Positions 24,425 through 31,905 of a DNA stretch of 36,479 nucleotides are shown here, one piece after another. Position numbers and translations under genes: made by a program. Within the stretch, counting starts at the first letter, position 1. Each line of letters starts with the position of its first letter. The stretch is from Acidimicrobiia bacterium. GTDB taxonomy: Bacteria; Actinomycetota; Acidimicrobiia; Spongiisociales; ZC4RG35. The notes beneath the pieces are model-generated. The model saw only the letters and a program-made list of their open reading frames with translations. It was not told the DNA's origin and ran no database searches. The stretch is from positions 1 through 36,479 of the forward strand of contig JAAXHN010000018.1 of assembly GCA_012270885.1 (NCBI GenBank), written 5' to 3'.

Positions 24425-24679
24425 GTACCGCCCTCGCCGCCGGGTGCGGCCGAACCGCCCAAGCCCCATACGGAACCGGATCCCCCTGAAGACGAGAGGC
24501 CCTTTCCCCGTTCCGGGGCGGATGCCGACACGGCGGCGCCGAATGAGGCGACTAACGCCGGAGACGAGGGAGACACCAACCACGACGAACCGGATGCTGA
24601 TCTCAAAGCGTTCTTCAAAGCGGCGGAGATCTCCGTGACCGAGGTGAAGAACCCACCGGGCGGAAGCCTTCCCTTCTAG
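24425..24679 (+). pseudogene. Detached second copy of the dnaX 3' end
   Basis: About 85 codons in one open frame ending in TAG 24677-24679 that match the last part of the dnaX tail. Examples are EPDPP, ADADTAAP, TNH, DADLKAFFKAAEISVTEVK and a final GGSLPF, against ADADTAAP, DADLKAFFEAAEISITEVK and PSLF in dnaX. By hand, roughly two thirds of the last 53 residues are identical. There is no promoter, start or ATPase part. It abuts the amidohydrolase fragment. The remaining gap to the Fic gene (24680-24785) shows no gene. It holds only a small inverted repeat GATTTG/CAAATC at 24738-24758. Confidence 0.8.
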
Positions 24680-24785
24680 CTGTACTTTCCAGGGACGTGG
24701 TTGACAAATGCTTGGTGGGTGAGGGCCTCCCTGGTTTGATTTGTGGGGTAACCAAATCCTTCGACTGTTGAGTCGGTCGCAGTAT

Positions 24786-25955
24786 TCAGGGAGCCGGTGG
24801 TTCTTTAATCATGTCCTCTTCGAGAGTCTCCAAGACCTCCCTCGCGACGAAGCGGCGCAGTCGACGCGGCCCTGGCTTGATCTCGGTAAGTATCTCCAGT
24901 TCCTCCAGCAATCCCAGCATCCGAAGACTGGTGGGTCGCTTGACACCGAGCCTCGCCTCAACGCGATGGGCGTTGATAATCGGATTGGTGATCAGGGAGT
25001 CAACAAGAATCACAGCTTGGCCCCGCGTCGACTCCATTACCCGAGCCCGGTATTTCTCCCTGAGATCGATCAGGCGTTCAGCCCGCCGCACGGCATCGTT
25101 GGCTTGGGTCTCTACCCCCTCCAAGTAGAACCGCAGCCAGGCGTTCATGTCTCCTCGTTCCCGCACTCCCTGGAGTCCTGTGTAGTAGTCGTCTCGTTGT
25201 CTTTCGAAGTACGAGGACAGGTAAAGGAGCGGTTGGGGGAGCCGGTCGCGAAGAACCAGGTGAAATACGATCAACAACCGGCCCATTCGCCCGTTGCCAT
25301 CGAGGAAAGGATGGATTGTTTCGAACTGGTAGTGCAGCAAGCCACTCTGTGCCAGCACTGAGATAGTCCGGTTCTCGTGAACGTAGCGTTCCCAGTCCGA
25401 AAGCAAGGTAGCGAGTTCTCCGGGGGGTGGAGGCACGAAGGAGGCGGTCTCACGGGTGGATCCGGGAGGTCCGATCCAGTTTTGAGAAACTCTTACTTCT
25501 CCCGGTTGGCGTTCTCTTCCCCGGACGCCTCTCAGGAGGATGGCATGCATGTTGCGGACTAGGCGAAGGCTGAATGGAAGGTTCTTGAGGCGGGTAAGGC
25601 CCTCCTCCATGGCATCCATGTAATTCAATACTTCTTCGATGTCAGGGTCCCTTTTTTGTTCCTCCGCTTCGGCCTCCAAGACACCCAACAGACTTGCTTG
25701 AGTTCCTTCGATTCTTGCCGAGGAGAGCGCTTCCTTTAGGAGATAAGGTCGGATCAGAAGATGGGGATTGGGAAGCAAGCGGCCAGCACCGGCCAGACGT
25801 CCCAATGCTGCCTCGGCGTCGGCTAATCGCATGACCGTATCATGCGCCATGTCAATGGATTTGGGCAGGGGGTTGGGGTAGTAGGCCCGATACCCTTTAC
25901 CGGGTACCGAACGCACTTCACCATAAAGAGTCTTCTCATATAGGCTGGCGTCCAC
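24786..25955 (-). CDS. Fic family protein (predicted AMP transferase) with C-terminal winged-helix-like region
   Basis: 389 residues. The Fic motif HPFLDGNGRMGR (215-226) is intact, so transfer of AMP, or another phosphate compound, to a protein hydroxyl is expected. An N-terminal inhibitory helix motif S-x-x-x-E-G is present as SARIEG (79-84), making this a self-inhibited class II type. The N-terminal Fic_N-like part includes YYPNPLPKSIDM. Residues about 305-385, with INAHRVEARLGVKRPTSLRMLGLLEE and then ILTEIKPGPRRLRRFVA, look like a winged helix-turn-helix. GTG 25955 starts it. No separate antitoxin (FicA-like) gene is adjacent. Just upstream lies the alternating-site array. Confidence 0.9.
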   Translation of the reverse strand: MDASLYEKTLYGEVRSVPGKGYRAYYPNPLPKSIDMAHDTVMRLADAEAALGRLAGAGRLLPNPHLLIRPYLLKEALSSARIEGTQASLLGVLEAEAEEQKRDPDIEEVLNYMDAMEEGLTRLKNLPFSLRLVRNMHAILLRGVRGRERQPGEVRVSQNWIGPPGSTRETASFVPPPPGELATLLSDWERYVHENRTISVLAQSGLLHYQFETIHPFLDGNGRMGRLLIVFHLVLRDRLPQPLLYLSSYFERQRDDYYTGLQGVRERGDMNAWLRFYLEGVETQANDAVRRAERLIDLREKYRARVMESTRGQAVILVDSLITNPIINAHRVEARLGVKRPTSLRMLGLLEELEILTEIKPGPRRLRRFVAREVLETLEEDMIKEPPAP

Positions 25956-25968
25956 GTCCCCTCAGGAT

Positions 25969-26112
25969 AGCCGACCATTACAGATTTCGGGGTTTGTGTT
26001 ATGGTCGGGGGTGCACTATTACATTTGCGTTACGGTGGGAGCCGACCATTACAGATTTCGGGGTTTGTGTTATGGTCGGGGGTGCACTATTACATTTGCG
26101 TTACGGTGGGAG
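25969..26112. repeat. Two perfect tandem copies of a 71-bp unit
   Basis: The unit starting AGCCGACCATTACAG at 25969 recurs identically at 26040 (period 71 bp, with the match extending to 26112). Each unit contains four short sites in alternating orientation. The stretch is visibly richer in A+T than the flanking genes. There are no spacers of the CRISPR kind. Confidence 0.95.
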
Positions 26113-26148
26113 GGCGACTATCACAGAAAGCGGCCTCAATGTAATAGT
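25974..26148. promoter_or_regulatory. Array of ten alternating ACYATNACA-type sites
   Basis: Nine-base sites fitting ACYATNACA lie at 25974-25982(+), 25997-26005(-), 26015-26023(+), 26028-26036(-), 26045-26053(+), 26068-26076(-), 26086-26094(+), 26099-26107(-), 26117-26125(+) and 26140-26148(-). The two sites 26028 and 26099 deviate (ACCGTAACG). Inverted pairs span 32, 22, 32, 22 and 32 bp, with 8-9 bp between pairs. The first site is about 20 bp from the fic start and the last about 60 bp from recR. The most likely role is an operator array for one or both genes. A palindromic repeat element is the alternative. Confidence 0.6.
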
Positions 26149-26207
26149 GGGTCTGTCTGGGAAGATTCCTCCGGTTTGTCGCAATCGGTCAATACCCTGC
26201 GATAAGT

Positions 26208-26804
26208 ATGAAGTTCGAGCCGCCTGTCCAGAATGTGATCGACGAGTTTGCCAGGCTGCCGGGGATCGGCGCCAAGACCGCTCAGCGGTTGGCCTTCCAC
26301 CTCATGTCCCTGCCCAGAGACGCCGCGGACCGTCTTGGTGGGGCGATTCTGGAGATGACCGAGAAGGTGCGGAACTGTTCCCGGTGTTTCAATCTGACGT
26401 CGGAAGATCTGTGTTCGATCTGCCGGGACACTCGGCGTGACCACACGCTGGTGTGTGTGGTGGAAAGACCCCAGGACATCTCCGTGATCGAACGGACCAA
26501 CGAATTTCGGGGGGGATACCACGTCTTGGGCGGTGCGCTGTCACCCCTTCGGGGGATAGGGCCGGAGCAGCTTCGCATCCCCGAGCTGGAAAGGCGGATG
26601 GAGACGGAGGGAATCGTCGAGTTGGTGATGGCGACCAATCCCACCCTGGAAGGAGACGCGACGGCGCTCTACCTGGCGAGGGTGTTCAAATCCCGGGAGG
26701 TGCGGATCACTCGCCTCGCCTCGGGCCTGCCGGTGGGAGGGGACCTCGACTACGCCGACGAGATAACCCTGGGTCGAGCCCTGGCCGGCCGCCAGCAGAT
26801 GTAG
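26208..26804 (+). CDS. recR: Recombination protein RecR
   Basis: RecFOR pathway protein that helps load RecA at gaps. It has 198 residues. The N-terminal helix-hairpin-helix part is ARLPGIGAKTAQRLAFHL. The zinc module is CSRCFNLTSEDLCSICRD (C57, C60, C69, C72). The Toprim domain begins LVCVVERPQDISVIERTNEFRGGYHVLGG and includes MATNPTLEGDATALYLAR. The gene often lies just after dnaX. Here about 3.7 kb of accessory sequence separates them. ATG 26208 has no clear Shine-Dalgarno. Confidence 0.97.
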   Translation: MKFEPPVQNVIDEFARLPGIGAKTAQRLAFHLMSLPRDAADRLGGAILEMTEKVRNCSRCFNLTSEDLCSICRDTRRDHTLVCVVERPQDISVIERTNEFRGGYHVLGGALSPLRGIGPEQLRIPELERRMETEGIVELVMATNPTLEGDATALYLARVFKSREVRITRLASGLPVGGDLDYADEITLGRALAGRQQM

Positions 26805-26828
26805 GACCCCGGAACCGGTGAATATCGG

Positions 26829-28136
26829 CTAGCTTAAACGCGCAGCCATCATGCGCCGGAGCCGGGCGGAAAGGGCATGGCCATCGGCGGTTTGAAGCTC
26901 TCCGTCCCTCACCACCACCTTCCCGGCTACCACCACGTGGCGGGGGCGTCGGCCCGGGTTGGCCCACAATAACCCTTCCAGCGGGTCGCCCACCCCGGCG
27001 TCTTCGGGTCCGGTTGTATCGTAGCAGCAGAGATCAGCGGCCGCGCCTGGCTCCAAGTGTCCCAGTTCAGGCCGGCCAAGTCCCTGCGCCGACCCGGCAG
27101 TGGCCGCCCCCAGGAGTTCGAGAGCGGTGGGTGGCCGCTTGGTGAGTCCTCCCACCTGTAGCGCAAGGCGGGCATCGGCCAGGAGGTTTCCGGCGTCGTT
27201 GTATCCCCCGCCGCTCGTGCCCAGCCCCACGGTGATCCCGGCATCGATCAAAGCGCCCACTTCGCAGACTCCCAGGCCCATTGGTACGTCGAATCCAGGG
27301 GCATGGGTGGCGGTCACCCCCGTTGCGCTCAGACGGTCCCGCTCGGATACGGTAATCCCACAGAGGTGGGCGACGGTGACGTCCGGGGCAAGCCACCCCC
27401 ACTCTTCGAGGAGTTCCAGGGGACGGCGGCCGTATCGCAACGCGGCGCGTTCGGTGTCTATGACTTCGTTGGCCTGGGTCCGCCGACGGATACCCCATCG
27501 GCGGGCGGCTTCCGAGAAGACCGCGAAGGTCTCGGGGCCGTCGGAGTGCACCCCGGCCGGTCCGCACGCCATCTGCAGCATCCCGTCGGCGCTGACCGCG
27601 GGGTACCGGCCCATCACGGACTCAATTCCCGAGGCAACCGCCTCGGGTGGGTCCCCCGCCGACCCGTAGCCGAACACCAGCCTGCCGCCGAGTCCCCGCG
27701 CAGCTTCCACAGTGGCCTCCACCAACTCCAATGGCGCGACGCCCTCCGGCCAGGTGAAATGATGGTCTGCAACGGTTGTTACGCCTGCCAGCAACCCTTC
27801 AGCCACACCCACCGCCGCCGCAGCCTCTGCAAGGATGGGGTCGACTGCCGCCCGGCGGTAGTAGCCGGCCATGGCCGCCAACCAATTTCCCATCGAGAGA
27901 TGTCGGGTGCCTGAAAGGGTGCGGAAAGCGGTCTGCAATAGGTGATGGTGGGCGTTGACCAGTCCGGGGATCACCACGCATCCGGAGGCATCCAGGTATT
28001 CGGTGTCTGAACGGCTTGGCGGCGGGGTCGGGGTGAAGGTCACTTCCTTTACCCTGCTTCCCTTGCAAACCAAAGAGACAGCCCCGAGTCTTCGGGACCC
28101 GGTCCAGATTTCCTCGGCGCCGCGCACTATGAGCAT
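26829..28136 (-). CDS. Amidohydrolase family protein with altered metal site (8-oxoguanine deaminase-like)
   Basis: 435 residues from ATG 28136 (MLIVRGAEEIWTGS). The frame suits the ATZ/TRZ/8-oxoguanine deaminase branch: VVIPGLVNAHHHLLQTAFRT, GVTTVADHHFTWPEGVAPL, CGPAGVHSD, RRPLELLEEWGWLAPDVTVAH, and GLGRPELGHLEPGAAADL. H63 and H65 (HxH) and H257 are present. The usual strand-5 metal His is Q221 (TQANE, where family members read HxxE). The usual strand-8 Asp is S308 (LGTSGGGYND, where LGxDGSASND is expected). The codons are CAG and AGC, not near a frameshift. Activity is therefore doubtful. ATG 28163 is an alternative start. Confidence 0.85.
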   Translation of the reverse strand: MLIVRGAEEIWTGSRRLGAVSLVCKGSRVKEVTFTPTPPPSRSDTEYLDASGCVVIPGLVNAHHHLLQTAFRTLSGTRHLSMGNWLAAMAGYYRRAAVDPILAEAAAAVGVAEGLLAGVTTVADHHFTWPEGVAPLELVEATVEAARGLGGRLVFGYGSAGDPPEAVASGIESVMGRYPAVSADGMLQMACGPAGVHSDGPETFAVFSEAARRWGIRRRTQANEVIDTERAALRYGRRPLELLEEWGWLAPDVTVAHLCGITVSERDRLSATGVTATHAPGFDVPMGLGVCEVGALIDAGITVGLGTSGGGYNDAGNLLADARLALQVGGLTKRPPTALELLGAATAGSAQGLGRPELGHLEPGAAADLCCYDTTGPEDAGVGDPLEGLLWANPGRRPRHVVVAGKVVVRDGELQTADGHALSARLRRMMAARLS

Positions 28137-28170
28137 CAGGACATGGTAAGCATGGCCTACCATATCTCCA

Positions 28171-28983
28171 ATGTCCAGTCCGGGTTCCCGTCTACTCGAA
28201 GAACTCACTCTTCCCCAGGTAGGGGAGAAGATTCACCCCTCCTCGGTTCTGATACTGCCGATCGGATCGGTGGAGCAGCACGGGCCGCACCTTCCCCTGG
28301 CGACGGACCACCTGATCGCCTCCGAAGCGGCGAAAGCAGTGGCCAGCCGGTGTGGCGAGGAGTTGGACCTCTGGTTCCTGCCGACGGTGGCGGTTTCCAA
28401 GGCGAACGAACATGCCTGGGCGCCGGGGACCCTCTGGCTCCGAGCGACGACTCTCCTGGCGGTGGTGGATGATATCGCTTCCTCGGCGGCGACCACCGGC
28501 GCGCGTCGGCTCGTCTTTCTCAACTCCCACGGTGGCAACACCGCTCTGCTGGTGGTGGCCTGCCGGGAGGCTCGGCTTGCCCATGGGCTCCAGACCTTCC
28601 TGCTCCATCCCTTCCTTCCCCCCGACCACGGGGGGAGGTCCGCTTCGGCGCCGGCTGGGGAGTTGGGAATGGGAATCCACGGTGGCCACGACGAGACGTC
28701 GATAATGCTCCATCTGCAGCCTGACCTGGTAGACATGAGCCTGGCCACCCGGCGGGTTCCGGATCGGCTGGCCGCAAACCGGCATGTGCGCTTCGGGGGG
28801 TCGGTGCCCTTCGGCTGGACTTCCGACGACTTCGGCCCCGACGGCCACATCGGGGATCCGGTCGGGGCGACCGCCCGGGAGGGGAAGGAATTGTTCGAGA
28901 TGGCCGTGGAGATGCTGTGCGAACAGCTGGCTGAAATAGCGACGTTCGAATTCCGAAAGGATCCGGACGGAGCGTGCCATTGA
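28171..28983 (+). CDS. Creatininase family protein
   Basis: A metal-dependent amidohydrolase-like protein of 270 residues. The motif LPIGSVEQHGPHLPLATD supplies E35, H37 and D46. NEHAWAPGTLWL and NSHGGNTALL (119-128) follow. The third ligand motif is GIHGGHDETS (from H170), where creatininase has HAGExE. The position of the creatininase Glu122 is here H173. Relatives cleave creatinine or cyclic amides, or act in mycofactocin and riboflavin-type pathways, so the substrate is open. ATG 28171 is only 34 bp from the divergent amidohydrolase start, leaving little room for a standard promoter. Confidence 0.87.
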   Translation: MSSPGSRLLEELTLPQVGEKIHPSSVLILPIGSVEQHGPHLPLATDHLIASEAAKAVASRCGEELDLWFLPTVAVSKANEHAWAPGTLWLRATTLLAVVDDIASSAATTGARRLVFLNSHGGNTALLVVACREARLAHGLQTFLLHPFLPPDHGGRSASAPAGELGMGIHGGHDETSIMLHLQPDLVDMSLATRRVPDRLAANRHVRFGGSVPFGWTSDDFGPDGHIGDPVGATAREGKELFEMAVEMLCEQLAEIATFEFRKDPDGACH

Positions 28984-29069
28984 TGAGGGTTCTCGAAGGA
29001 TCCTCCAAAGCTAAAATACGACCAAGCCGTCCCGACGGCGCTTAGCCGCGACAGAATAAGCAGAGGCCC

Positions 29070-30221
29070 ATGGAAACCGGAGTATTCCTTTTCGGAGCAG
29101 TGGAGATGGATGATGCGGGAGTGGGCCCTCCTCGTCCCACTGACCGCCGGTACGACCAGAAGCAAATGTGGTACGCGGCGGAACGGATGCTTGACATGGG
29201 CGTGGTCACCGAGGAGAGCGGCTTTGACATCTTCTGGTTGACAGAGCACCACTTCCAGTACGAGGGATACGAAGTCATTCCCAACGCCGTGTTGTTCGGT
29301 GCGGTGCTGGCAGAGCGGACCGAGACGCTTCGGATCGGGGCGCTGTTCAACATAGTGCCCCAGTGGAACCCGCTGCGATTCGCGGAGGACTTTGCCACGA
29401 TGCACAACCTGTCGGGCGGTCGGGGAGTGCTGGGCGTGGGTCGAGGAACCGTGCCGCGGGAGGCCCAGACCCTCGGTTCCATGATCGGAAGCCACGATAA
29501 CCCCGACAAGGCCGAGGCGGATCGCGTCAACCGTGAGATATTCGACGAGACGATGGACGTGATCCTGGCGGCTTTCGAGAACGAGACCTTCTCCTACCAC
29601 GGGCGCCACTTCACTTATCCCCCAGCGGGCATACCGGATCGGGGAGGGACGGTACAGACACTCACCCTGGTGCCCCGACCCCTCTATCCCTTTGACACCT
29701 GGCAGGCGATCACCTCGCCGCCCACCCTGGAGTACGTGCCGAAGCGAGGTTGGGGAGGGGTCTTCTGGTTGAAGCACCATCGATTCACGTCCCAATGGTG
29801 GAACCGCTTTGCAGATCTCTACGAGGAAGAACACCAGGAGTCCTTGGAAGCAGGCCAGAAGCGGATGCTGGTGCTGAACGTGCGGGTGGAGGACACCCAC
29901 GAACAGGCCTGGGAGGCCGCCCGGCCCGGGCATGACGAGTTCTGGAAGTTCCTGGGCCCTTACGGCTGGAGCCGGGGGTACATGGGTGCGGACGGAAAGC
30001 CCTCTCCACCCGGCTTGATCCCCACCCTGGAGCAGTCGGTGGAGCAGAAGACCTGGATCGTCGGGACGGCCGAGGAGGTAGCCGAAGGGGTCTCGTTCTA
30101 TGCTGATTCGCTGGGCGGTCTGGAGCATCTGACCTTCTTCCCGCATTTCCCGGGGGACACCTATAACCAGGCTGCTGAGCAGATCCAGCGTCTGGGGGAA
30201 GAGGTCCTTCCCCTCCTCTAG
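29070..30221 (+). CDS. LLM-class (luciferase-like) flavin-dependent oxidoreductase
   Basis: A bacterial-luciferase-type TIM barrel of 383 residues using reduced flavin. Typical features are GFDIFWLTEHHFQ, TETLRIGALFNIVPQWNPLRFAEDFATMHNLSGGRGVLGVGRGT, FDETMDVILAAFENETFSYHGRHF (substrate/flavin side), and WIVGTAEEVAEGVSFYADSLG near the end. Members are monooxygenases or F420-dependent dehydrogenases, and cofactor choice cannot be settled here. It lies 86 bp after the creatininase gene and is followed by the dehydrogenase on the same strand, which may share a pathway. The gap 28984-29069 holds only a short GCCGTC/GACGGC palindrome. Confidence 0.88.
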   Translation: METGVFLFGAVEMDDAGVGPPRPTDRRYDQKQMWYAAERMLDMGVVTEESGFDIFWLTEHHFQYEGYEVIPNAVLFGAVLAERTETLRIGALFNIVPQWNPLRFAEDFATMHNLSGGRGVLGVGRGTVPREAQTLGSMIGSHDNPDKAEADRVNREIFDETMDVILAAFENETFSYHGRHFTYPPAGIPDRGGTVQTLTLVPRPLYPFDTWQAITSPPTLEYVPKRGWGGVFWLKHHRFTSQWWNRFADLYEEEHQESLEAGQKRMLVLNVRVEDTHEQAWEAARPGHDEFWKFLGPYGWSRGYMGADGKPSPPGLIPTLEQSVEQKTWIVGTAEEVAEGVSFYADSLGGLEHLTFFPHFPGDTYNQAAEQIQRLGEEVLPLL

Positions 30222-30272
30222 CTTTCATTCACAAAAAGGGATGAACCCTTGTCACAGTCGCACCCTGGAGAG

Positions 30273-31265
30273 ATGAGCCCCTCCGGCACCGGCGCGTCTG
30301 CTCCGGTGGTGGCGGTGGTGAACTACACGGACAGGCCGCCCGAGAGGTTGTCGTCGTTGGTGGGCACAGAGGCAACGCTTCGTGCGGCTTCCACCAAGGC
30401 GGGCCTCGACGCCATCCTTCCCGACGCCGAGATCGCGGTGGTCTGGGCATACAAGTCGGACCTATTGGAGGGATCGTGGGAGCTTGCCGGAAAGGTGGAT
30501 TGGGTGCATGTCGCCGCGGCGGGGGTGGACAGGCCTCTGTTCCCCAAGTTGGTGGAGAGCTCGGCAGTGCTCACCAACGCCGCGGGAGTGTTCGACCGCC
30601 CCATGGCCGAGTGGGTGTTGATGTGCATCCTCGCCTATGTGAAAGAGTTCTTCGACAACATGGAATACCAACGGGAGCGAAGGTGGGTCAACCGGGAAGT
30701 TGGGGTACTGGAAGGTCAGAAGGCGCTGATCATTGGAGCTGGGGGAGTGGGACGGGACATCGCCCGCGTATTGGGGAAAGTAGGCATGGAGGTGCGAGGG
30801 GTGGCCCGAAGCCGACGTGGCGGCGATCCGGACTTCGGGACCGTCCATCCGATAGGCGATATGGCCGATTTACTTCCCGAGGCTGATTACGTGATTTGCG
30901 CTCTTCCCTTGACTGCCGCGACACAGGGCCTGTTTGGAACCGAAGAGTTCGCACTGATGAAACCCACCGCCCGATTCATAAACGTGGGCCGGGGTGCGTC
31001 GGTGGACGAGGAAGCGATGATCTCCGCCCTGCAGGAGGGCCAGATTGGAGGAGCGGCTTTGGATGTCTTCGTCACCGAGCCCCTGCCGATCGACAGCCCT
31101 CTGTGGGATCTGCCCAATGTTTACGTCTCGCCTCACATGTCGGGCAGCGGATTCGAAGAGCGGCTGGCCGTCCAGTTCCTCGACAACCTGCGCCGCTGGA
31201 AAGCCGGCCGACCCCTCCTCAACGTGGTGGACAAGCGCCTCGGCTTCGTCCCTTATCGAGGGTGA
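30273..31265 (+). CDS. D-2-hydroxyacid dehydrogenase family protein
   Basis: An NAD(P)-dependent oxidoreductase of 330 residues from ATG 30273. The NAD-binding motif is IIGAGGVGRDIARVLG (from residue about 153). The catalytic triad is R240 in NVGRGASVDE, E269 in FVTEPLP and H288 in VSPHMSG. The Rossmann pair DVFVTEPLPIDSPLWDLPNVYVSPH is typical. TTG 30249 is an alternative start. GGAG just before the ATG is slightly close (2 nt), so the start is uncertain. Such enzymes reduce glyoxylate, hydroxypyruvate or other 2-ketoacids. It ends 17 bp before the convergent toxin gene. Confidence 0.9.
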   Translation: MSPSGTGASAPVVAVVNYTDRPPERLSSLVGTEATLRAASTKAGLDAILPDAEIAVVWAYKSDLLEGSWELAGKVDWVHVAAAGVDRPLFPKLVESSAVLTNAAGVFDRPMAEWVLMCILAYVKEFFDNMEYQRERRWVNREVGVLEGQKALIIGAGGVGRDIARVLGKVGMEVRGVARSRRGGDPDFGTVHPIGDMADLLPEADYVICALPLTAATQGLFGTEEFALMKPTARFINVGRGASVDEEAMISALQEGQIGGAALDVFVTEPLPIDSPLWDLPNVYVSPHMSGSGFEERLAVQFLDNLRRWKAGRPLLNVVDKRLGFVPYRG

Positions 31266-31282
31266 CGGTCCGTCCTACCAAG

Positions 31283-31698
31283 TCAGAGGGAACCGCGGGG
31301 TACCACCCATTCGCAGGGTTGCCGGGTCACCTCAGCGATAAGGTCGTAGTCGGCGTCATAGTGGATAACCGTTAGGTCGTTGACTTCCGCAACGGCGGCA
31401 ATCAGCAAGTCATGCAGAGAGACCCGATGCCGGCCAAATCGGGCCAATCTGTGTTGGACTTCGATGGCGCGATCTGTCGAGTTTCGGTCAGGGGATAAGA
31501 GGGCAGAGCTCGCCGTTCTGAGAGGAGGCTCTCGTAGTCAGCGAGGGACAGGGCGCTGTAGAGGATCTCGAGGTCGATGATGGGAGTGGTGGCGACCAAG
31601 CCGTTGATCAAGAGTGGCTCCAGTCGAGTTGCCACCGGTTGTTGGGGAAGCCTTGCGAGGGCGCTCTTGTCAGCCAGCCACTGTGGCGCTACCGCCAT
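31283..31698 (-). pseudogene. vapC: VapC-type PIN toxin, frameshifted
   Basis: A PIN-domain ribonuclease toxin. The first half reads in one frame: WLADKSALARLPQ (the Asp of the PIN active site), then IIDLEILYSALSLADYESL, then ALPSYPLTE. The second half reads in another frame: DRAIEVQHRLARFGRHRVSL, then HDLLIAAVAEVNDLTVIHYDADYDLIAEVT, then PCEWVVPRGSL, the classical VapC end with the LHYDxDYD motif. The switch lies near the GAAAC after LTE (about 31485-31490). Loss of one base explains it, since the total length is 416 bp against 417 for an intact 138-residue toxin. A sequencing error would have the same look. It overlaps vapB by 10 bp. Confidence 0.8.
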
Positions 31699-31895
31699 GC
31701 GTCGGCCGTCACCTCGTCATTGGCTATGTCTGTTCCCTCGCCGGTTACCAGGCGCGCCAAATGCTGCCGGCGGAGTTCGGCATTGATCACCTCGCGAAGT
31801 GAAGTGTTGACGGTTTCCTTTATTGTTGTCGCGCCGGTCAGGGTTCGGGCTTGGTCCAGTAAGCCGTCATCTATGTCAATTAACCGCTTCGTCAC
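31689..31895 (-). CDS. vapB: VapB-type antitoxin (ribbon-helix-helix)
   Basis: 68 residues from GTG 31895. MTKRLIDIDDGLLDQARTLTG, then TIKETVNTSLREVINAE, is the VapB ribbon-helix-helix pattern (strand, helix, helix). The tail that wraps the toxin follows. It represses its own operon and binds VapC. It overlaps the toxin gene by 10 bp as is usual. Eleven bases upstream a 31-bp palindrome is a fitting operator. Confidence 0.87.
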   Translation of the reverse strand: MTKRLIDIDDGLLDQARTLTGATTIKETVNTSLREVINAELRRQHLARLVTGEGTDIANDEVTADAWR

Positions 31896-31905
31896 GGCCC
31901 AACAG

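Noticed and set aside
24181-24618. A 145-codon minus-strand ORF as a real gene
   Set aside because: It spans three unrelated gene fragments. Only its middle part resembles an amidohydrolase, and the part over 24425-24618 is antisense of a dnaX tail.
25969-26112. CRISPR array
   Set aside because: There are only two tandem copies of a 71-bp unit with no unique spacers and no cas genes nearby. The internal structure is alternating inverted sites.
28233-30146. A 637-codon open frame on the minus strand
   Set aside because: It runs antisense to the creatininase and luciferase-like genes, which have clear family motifs. Its translation shows no domain and is an effect of high GC at third positions.
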